From positions 1-9,519 of the forward strand of contig JAQUMZ010000076.1 of NCBI GenBank assembly GCA_028717865.1: 9,519 nt of DNA. Direction: 5' to 3'. This stretch comes from Elusimicrobiota bacterium. Its GTDB lineage: Bacteria; Elusimicrobiota; Elusimicrobia; UBA1565; UBA9628. The notes beneath the pieces are model-generated. The model made no database searches. It was given only the letters and a program-made list of their open reading frames with translations, and had not been told where the DNA came from. The translations under genes were made by a program, and so were the position numbers. Below are positions 5,021 through 9,519 of this stretch, in pieces (the first letter of the stretch is position 1; each line of letters begins with the position of its first letter).

Positions 5021-7294
5021 GTGGTCAGACGCGGGAGGGAGCGGGCCAAGGCCGCGGCGCGCTGGTACGCCAGCCGCAGGCGCCGCATTTATCGTTGGGC
5101 CCACCTCGCGGTTCCCGCGGCCCTCCTGCTCGGCCTGCTGGGCCTGCGCGCCTCCTCCTGGTATTGGGTCGAGGCGGTCCAGGCGAAGGCCTTCGACGCC
5201 TTCCAGCGCCTCAAGCCCCGGCCTTACGAGGAGGCCTCGGTCCGCGTGATCGACATAGACGACGAGAGCCTGGCGCGCCTGGGCCAGTGGCCGTGGCCGC
5301 GCACGCTGGTGGCCCGCCTGGTGCGGCGCCTGGGCGGCCTGGGCGCCGCGGTAGTGGCCTTCGACGCGGTTTTCGCCGAGCCCGACCGCACCTCCCCGGC
5401 GGCCGTGCTCAAGCTTTGGCCGGACATCCCGGAACTGCGCCCCCTGCGCGGGAGCGTCGGGCGCTTGCCGGACCACGACCGGATTCTGGCCCGGGCCATG
5501 GCCGAGACCAGGACGGTGACGGGCTTCGGGCTCGTCGGCGAGGATAACGGGATCCGCCCGGCGGTCAAGGCCGCCTTCGCCTACGCGGGCGACGGCCCCT
5601 TGGCCTATCTTGACGATTTTCGCGGCGCGGTGGCCAACCTTCCGGAACTCGACCGGGCCGCGGCCGGCAGCGGCGGCATAAGTTTCGTGGCGGAAAGCGA
5701 CGGCATGCTGCGGCGCGCCCCTCTGCTGCTGAGACTGGGCCCGCTGCTTCTGCCCTCTTTGTCCGCCGAGGCCCTGCGCGTGGCGCAGGGCGCGGCCAAC
5801 ATCTCGGTCAAGTCCTCGGGCGCCGGCGGCGAGACGAGCTTCGGGGCGCATACGGGCATCGCCAAGGTCAAGATCGGCGCGCTCCAGGTTCCCACCGATC
5901 CCAAAGGCCGGCTCTGGGTCTACTATACGCGGGCGGCGCCGGAACGCATAATCCCGGCCTGGCGGGTTTTTGAAAAGGATTTCGACCGCGGCCGGGTGGA
6001 GGGGAATATCCTCTACGTGGGTACCAGCGCCATGGGCCTGAAGGACTTGCGCGCCTCGCCGCTCGATCCGGCGCTCCCCGGAGTCGAGGTGCACGCCAAC
6101 GCCACGGAGCAGATGCTCCTGGGGCGCTTTCTCCAGCGGCCGGATTGGGCCGACGGGGCCGAGATACTATGCATGCTTCTGCTTGGGATCGTCCTGCTTG
6201 TCGGCCTGCCCTATCTTGGCGCGTTTTGGTGCGCGTTCGTGGCCGCCGCGGGCATCGCCGGGGCTTTGGGGCTGTCCTGGCACGCTTTCTCCGCCAAGGG
6301 CTGGCTCGTGGATCCCGTCTTCCCCTGTCTGACCACGCTGACGGTCTACATGTCGTCGTCGCTGATCAGCTTTCTCAAGAGCGAGGCCGAGCGCCGCCAG
6401 GTGCGCCACGCCTTCTCGCGCTACATGCATCCCAAGCTGGTCGAGGAACTGGCCAAGCATCCGGAGAAGCTGTGCCTGGGCGGCGAGACCCGCGCCATGA
6501 CGGTGCTCTTTTGCGACATCCGGGGGTTCACCACCATTTCCGAGCAGTTCGACGCCCACGGCCTGACCCAGATGATCAACAAGTTCCTGACCCCCATGAC
6601 CGAGCTCATCATGGACGAGCGGGGCTATATCGACAAATACATCGGCGACTGCATCATGGCCTTCTGGAACGCGCCTCTGGACGACCCGCATCACGCGGCC
6701 AACGCCTGCCGGGCGGCCCTGCGCATGCACGAGCGCCTGGCCGAGCTCGACGGGGTCTGGCGGCGGGAGGCCGAGGCGGCGGGGCGCAAATTCGTGCCCA
6801 TTCACATCGGGGTGGGGCTCAACACGGGCGATTGCTGCGTGGGCAACATGGGCTCCGACCAGCGCTTCAACTACTCGGTCCTGGGCGACGACGTCAACCT
6901 CGCCTCGCGCCTGGAGGGGCAGTCCAAGCCCTACGGCGTGGAGACCGTCATCGGCCCGCGCACGCGCGAGCTGGCGCCCGATTTCGCGGCCCTGGAGCTG
7001 GACCTCATCAAGGTCAAGGGCAAGACCCGGCCGGTGCGCATTTTCACCCTGCTGGGCCCGGCCGAGCTGGCCCGGTCGCCGGCCTTCCAGGAGCACGCGC
7101 GGGCGCACGAGGCCATGCTGTCGGCGTACCGCGGCCGGGATTGGGACGTGGCGGCCAGGCGCCTGAATGAGTGCCGCCAAGGGAAGCTGCCGCTCGAGAA
7201 GCTCTACAATCTCTACGGCGAGCGCATCGCCGCGTTTCGCGCGGCGCCACCGGGGCCGGACTGGGACGGGACGTTCACGGCCACTTCGAAGTGA
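5021..7294 (+). CDS. CHASE2-domain class III adenylate/guanylate cyclase
   Basis: This is a complete 757-residue membrane receptor-cyclase. A basic N-terminus is followed by one membrane segment (about 26-45). An extracytoplasmic CHASE2 sensor (about 50-375) shows VIDIDDESLARLGQWPWPR at 76-94 and GAAVVAFDAVFAEPD after it. Three membrane segments follow (about 381-400, 403-423 and 430-452), then a short linker and the cyclase domain (about 490-675). Catalytic residues are intact: metal-binding D499 (FCDIRGFT) and D543 (YIGDCIMAFW), purine-selecting K539, and N626 and R630 (VNLASR) for the transition state. The second purine-selecting position is S619 (NYSVLGDD), where Thr or Asp is usual; with K539 this points to ATP and cAMP. 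The tail ending DWDGTFTATSK matches the usual end of CHASE2 cyclases, so the protein is full length. It is divergent from the barrel/FecR operon, and its stop overlaps the MFS start. The CHASE2 ligand is unknown. Confidence 0.93.
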   Translation: MVRRGRERAKAAARWYASRRRRIYRWAHLAVPAALLLGLLGLRASSWYWVEAVQAKAFDAFQRLKPRPYEEASVRVIDIDDESLARLGQWPWPRTLVARLVRRLGGLGAAVVAFDAVFAEPDRTSPAAVLKLWPDIPELRPLRGSVGRLPDHDRILARAMAETRTVTGFGLVGEDNGIRPAVKAAFAYAGDGPLAYLDDFRGAVANLPELDRAAAGSGGISFVAESDGMLRRAPLLLRLGPLLLPSLSAEALRVAQGAANISVKSSGAGGETSFGAHTGIAKVKIGALQVPTDPKGRLWVYYTRAAPERIIPAWRVFEKDFDRGRVEGNILYVGTSAMGLKDLRASPLDPALPGVEVHANATEQMLLGRFLQRPDWADGAEILCMLLLGIVLLVGLPYLGAFWCAFVAAAGIAGALGLSWHAFSAKGWLVDPVFPCLTTLTVYMSSSLISFLKSEAERRQVRHAFSRYMHPKLVEELAKHPEKLCLGGETRAMTVLFCDIRGFTTISEQFDAHGLTQMINKFLTPMTELIMDERGYIDKYIGDCIMAFWNAPLDDPHHAANACRAALRMHERLAELDGVWRREAEAAGRKFVPIHIGVGLNTGDCCVGNMGSDQRFNYSVLGDDVNLASRLEGQSKPYGVETVIGPRTRELAPDFAALELDLIKVKGKTRPVRIFTLLGPAELARSPAFQEHARAHEAMLSAYRGRDWDVAARRLNECRQGKLPLEKLYNLYGERIAAFRAAPPGPDWDGTFTATSK

Positions 7295-8514
7295 AATCTC
7301 CCCGCGCCCTCTTCGCGGGCTTGCCCGGACCGTTCGTGGTCCTATGGTGGGGCACGCTCATAAATCGCCTGGCCTGCTTCGTGATTCCGTTTCTGTCCCT
7401 TTACCTGACTCAGGAGCGCGGCTACTCGATCGCCCGGGTCGGGGCCATCGCCTCGCTCTACGGCGCCGGCCACTTGCTGGCGGGTCCCGTCGGCGGGATT
7501 CTGGCCGATCGCGTCGGCCGGCGGCCGATGATGATTTTCGCGTTGTTCTCGGAGGCCGCCGCGGTGCTGGTCCTGGGCCTTTCCCGGTCCGGCCCGGCGA
7601 TCTGCGCGGCGGTCTTCGCGATGGCGTTTCTGGGCGGCATGTACGTTCCGGCCTCCTCGGCCATGGTCGCGGACCTCTTGCCCGCGGCGCAGCGTCCGCG
7701 CGCCTACGGCCTCCTTTATTGGGCGATCAATCTCGGATTCTCGGCGGGCATGATCATGGCGGGGCTGCTGATGAAACTCGGCTACGCGGTCTTGTTCACG
7801 GCCGACGCCGCCACGACCGTGATCTTCGCCCTGCTGGTGCTCCTCCGCGTCCCGGAAAGCAAGCCCGAGGGTTTTCGGGCCCGGCCCAAGTCCATCCTGG
7901 CGCCCTTGCGCGACCCGGGCTTCGCGGGCTTCTTCCTGCTCGCGCTGGGCGTGGCCTTGATCTATAATCAGGCCAACTGCACCATGGCCGTGGACATGCA
8001 GAAGCACGGCGTCTCGGCCGCGCATTACGGCTGGCTTATCGCGCTCAACTGCGTGCTGGTGGCCGTGCTCCAGCCCTGGATCGGGGCCCGGGTGCTGGCG
8101 GCCTCGGCCGCCCGGACGCTGGCGGCGGCCGCGATTTTTACTGGGATCGGCTTCGGCATGTGCGCCCTGGGCGGCTCCCTGCCTTTATACGCCGCGTCCG
8201 TGGTGATCTGGACCCTGGGCGAGATTCTGGGCGCTCCCGTGGCGCCGAGCGTGGTGGCGGAGCTGGCGCCGCCGGATTTGCGCGGGACTTATCAAGGGGC
8301 TTTCATGATGGCTTTCGGGGGCGGGGGGTTTCTCGCGCCTCTGGCGGGGGCGTTGGTCATGGCGCGCTGGGGAGCTCCCGCGCTTTGGACGGCGTGCCTG
8401 GGCTTGGGCGTTTTGGTCGCGGCGGGGCATCTGACCTTGACCGAGGCGCTCACGCGCCGCCAACCGCGCGCCGCGCGCGAACCGGGTCTTGACCGCCGGC
8501 CGGATTTGGTTTAA
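7291..8514 (+). CDS. Major facilitator superfamily transporter, DHA1-like efflux type
   Basis: This is a 407-residue inner-membrane transporter with about 12 hydrophobic segments and a basic break in the middle (KPEGFRARPK, 191-200) that separates two six-helix halves. MFS motif A is clear between helices 2 and 3 (GPVGGILADRVGRRP, 65-79). A related loop PPDLRGTYQGAFMMAFGG lies in the second half (327-344). The start is GTG at 7291, whose GTGA overlaps the TGA of the cyclase gene; the frame stays open further upstream only inside the cyclase gene. No good ribosome site precedes it, so translational coupling is likely. The closest general resemblance is to DHA1-type drug or small-molecule proton antiporters; substrate and direction cannot be told. 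The last codons contain the promoter of the tRNA gene. Confidence 0.88.
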   Translation: MKSPRALFAGLPGPFVVLWWGTLINRLACFVIPFLSLYLTQERGYSIARVGAIASLYGAGHLLAGPVGGILADRVGRRPMMIFALFSEAAAVLVLGLSRSGPAICAAVFAMAFLGGMYVPASSAMVADLLPAAQRPRAYGLLYWAINLGFSAGMIMAGLLMKLGYAVLFTADAATTVIFALLVLLRVPESKPEGFRARPKSILAPLRDPGFAGFFLLALGVALIYNQANCTMAVDMQKHGVSAAHYGWLIALNCVLVAVLQPWIGARVLAASAARTLAAAAIFTGIGFGMCALGGSLPLYAASVVIWTLGEILGAPVAPSVVAELAPPDLRGTYQGAFMMAFGGGGFLAPLAGALVMARWGAPALWTACLGLGVLVAAGHLTLTEALTRRQPRAAREPGLDRRPDLV

Positions 8515-8517
8515 AAT
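8489..8517 (+). promoter_or_regulatory. Sigma-70 promoter of the tRNA-Ala gene
   Basis: TTGACC (8489-8494) and TAAAAT (8512-8517) each match the consensus at five of six bases and are separated by exactly 17 bases. Transcription would begin near 8524, just before the tRNA 5' end at 8529. The promoter lies in the 3' end of the MFS gene, and the -10 box begins with that gene's TAA stop codon. Confidence 0.72.
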
Positions 8518-8528
8518 ATCTGCACGAC

Positions 8529-8604
8529 GGGCCTATAGCTCAGCTGGGAGAGCGCCTGCATGGCATGCAGGAGGTCAACGGTTCGATCCCGTTTAGGTCC
8601 ACCA
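8529..8604 (+). tRNA. tRNA-Ala (anticodon GGC)
   Basis: A full cloverleaf of 76 bases includes an encoded CCA. The acceptor stem pairs GGGCCTA (8529-8535) with TAGGTCC (8594-8600), with one G-T pair. The D arm reads GCTCAGCTGGGAGAGC. The anticodon stem CCTGC/GCAGG encloses the loop ATGGCAT, with anticodon GGC at 8562-8564. The T arm holds GGTTCGATCCC. GGC decodes GCC and GCU alanine codons, and GCC is heavily used in the neighbouring genes. Confidence 0.95.
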
Positions 8605-8617
8605 CTTTCGACGCGAG

Positions 8618-8648
8618 AAGCCCTTGGGAACCAAGGGCTTTTTTATTA
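8618..8648 (+). terminator. Rho-independent terminator after tRNA-Ala
   Basis: A perfect 10-bp stem (8618-8627 with 8631-8640, loop GAA) runs into TTTTTTATT (8639-8647). It begins 13 bases after the tRNA CCA and ends the tRNA transcript, and any read-through from the cyclase-MFS operon. Confidence 0.9.
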
Positions 8649-8663
8649 TCTGCTGATGGAGAA

Positions 8664-8706
8664 ATAGCTGGTTGAGCGTCTGAGTGATATGCAGGCGATC
8701 ACACGA
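8664..8706 (+). pseudogene. Possible degenerate tRNA fragment, tRNA-Ile(GAU)-like
   Basis: The stretch TAGCTGGTTGAGCG (8665-8678) resembles a D arm lacking a few bases. An anticodon-arm-like segment follows, with a 7-base loop GTGATAT (8684-8690) that has T33, GAT and A37 in the expected places. GCAGG and GATCACACG then resemble the 3' anticodon stem and variable loop of a tRNA-Ile. One anticodon-stem pair is broken, and neither acceptor stem nor T loop is present. It is either a tRNA remnant, perhaps left by integration or decay, or a chance resemblance. Confidence 0.3.
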
Positions 8707-8743
8707 GATTCCCATCGAAGATGCGCCGCGTGATGGCCCGCCC

Positions 8744-9511
8744 TTATGTGCCCGCAATCAGCAGTTTTATCACGTAAGTCAAATTGTATGGTCCCTTTGC
8801 CGTTGCGGAAATCAAGCGAGACGTAACCGCTTTTTCCAACGAGGCCCGATTCTCGAACTCCACTTCGATTATCTTCTGGGCAGGGTCTATCGACCAACCG
8901 ACGCATCCTGGAATGCGTCTCAAACGATCTTCCAACGCATCGAAGAATATTTTATATGGCGCGCCTTCAGGCGTATCCGTCCATGAAGGCTCAGAGTCCC
9001 AGGTCACCTCGACCCCTCTCGCCCGCGCTCGTTCGGCCGCAGCCATCACGTCTGGAAATTGTCGAAGTGCCGCATCGAGAACGAGGGGGCGATCTTCGCT
9101 CCAGGAATCTATGCGCGAAGGCAAATTCGGCGCATAAGAGGATTGAGTGCGTTGCGATACCGCAGTCCAATCAAGATTGGCGGAATTCTTGTGGAGAAAT
9201 TCCCGATTCTTCATGTCATAGATCGCCTGGATATACGGCGTAGCTTCATGGGGTATGGCGTATTCACGCTCGTCGACACCGATGAAGTTTGGATTGGGAT
9301 AGAAATGGCCGCGGAGCATCCATCGTGGGATGGCGGTATGCCTGGGGACCAGCAGTATATAAATATAGCGGATGGGGCCGGACATGGCGAAGTCCCCCAT
9401 GGCCACTTCCAGATTGTCGGACGTCGAGACGAAGTGCTTCTCGGCGTCTCCAGAGGTGTCGTCCATCATGACGATCTCCAGGGCTGATAGATCCGGCAGC
9501 GGCGCAACCAT
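8744..9511 (-). CDS. Unrecognised protein, probably 5' truncated by the window edge
   Basis: I do not recognise this protein. The frame is open from the window edge to a TAA at 8746-8744; the first Met is at 9511, giving 255 residues. The two codons before it are also open and no ribosome site is visible in the 8 remaining bases, so the true start may lie outside. There is no obvious signal peptide or membrane segment in the visible part, apart from a mildly hydrophobic IRYIYILLVP near residue 47. The middle holds a charged helix (DVMAAAERARARGVEVTW). The C-terminal about 65 residues (ALEDRLRRIPGCVGWSIDPA, then KIIEVEFENRASLEKAVTSR) alternate helix and strand in a way that would fit a small ferredoxin-like fold. 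Base composition is clearly less GC-rich than the genes to the left. It converges with the tRNA-Ala gene. Confidence 0.6.
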   Translation of the reverse strand: MVAPLPDLSALEIVMMDDTSGDAEKHFVSTSDNLEVAMGDFAMSGPIRYIYILLVPRHTAIPRWMLRGHFYPNPNFIGVDEREYAIPHEATPYIQAIYDMKNREFLHKNSANLDWTAVSQRTQSSYAPNLPSRIDSWSEDRPLVLDAALRQFPDVMAAAERARARGVEVTWDSEPSWTDTPEGAPYKIFFDALEDRLRRIPGCVGWSIDPAQKIIEVEFENRASLEKAVTSRLISATAKGPYNLTYVIKLLIAGT

Positions 9512-9519
9512 CGCGCGAG

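Noticed and set aside
4747..5088. Upstream extension of the barrel protein by about 114 residues
   Set aside because: The extension reads through the palindromic element and removes the N-terminal position of the signal peptide. The Met at 4746 gives a normal exported protein.
3493..5547. Very long plus-strand open frame antisense to the barrel gene
   Set aside because: It lies opposite a gene with a clear signal peptide and barrel pattern. Its translation is low-complexity Gly/Val/Gln/Arg-rich with no domain. Long antisense frames are expected at this GC content.
7171..7290. Upstream extension of the MFS protein
   Set aside because: It would overlap the C-terminal coding part of the cyclase by 120 bases and adds a charged non-membrane stretch. 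The GTG at 7291 fits helix 1 and the four-base overlap.
8646..8906. Short minus-strand frame between terminator and orphan gene
   Set aside because: It overlaps the 3' part of the longer minus-strand gene in another frame and shows no protein features.

Overview
The window is GC-rich DNA from a Gram-negative bacterium. The evidence is an OmpA-type peptidoglycan-binding domain, an outer-membrane beta-barrel with a signal peptide, and a periplasmic FecR-type protein. The dense, overlapping gene layout and the repeat type suggest an uncultured lineage such as Elusimicrobiota. That taxonomic guess is inference and is not proven by the sequence.

Layout. (1) Positions 2-2075, plus strand: the tail of an OmpA/MotB-like gene overlaps a TTG-started gene for a multi-pass membrane protein with five C-terminal TPRs, resembling TMTC-type GT-C glycosyltransferases. 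(2) Positions 2072-4746, minus strand: a two-gene operon. A secreted TPR plus beta-barrel outer-membrane protein is followed, through an ATGA overlap, by a secreted FecR-domain protein whose C-terminus looks like a small beta-barrel domain. The convergent genes of (1) and (2) share a single CTAG for both stop codons. (3) Positions 4747-5020: a divergent intergenic region almost filled by an elaborate palindromic element. (4) Positions 5021-8514, plus strand: a complete CHASE2-class III nucleotide cyclase, then an MFS transporter starting in a GTGA overlap. (5) Positions 8489-8648: a tRNA-Ala(GGC) gene with its own promoter embedded in the end of the MFS gene, followed by a strong intrinsic terminator. 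(6) Positions 8649-9519: a less GC-rich stretch with a degenerate tRNA-like fragment and an unrecognised minus-strand gene that stays open to the window edge.

The CHASE2 cyclase, FecR protein and TPR/barrel protein probably belong together. The inferred arrangement is that the barrel protein places or anchors the FecR-type protein at the outer membrane or surface, while the CHASE2 cyclase senses an extracytoplasmic cue and makes a cyclic nucleotide. The coupled MFS pump may be a co-regulated partner.

The most unusual feature is a repeat family of double-hairpin modules. One copy is inserted in frame inside the TMTC-like gene (530-609). Two more lie head to head in the divergent intergenic region (4788-4959). 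Two copies share a 14-of-15 flank and an identical TCGTA loop at the same spacing, while their stems differ by compensating changes. This resembles, in behaviour but not in sequence, the protein-coding palindromic elements of Rickettsia.
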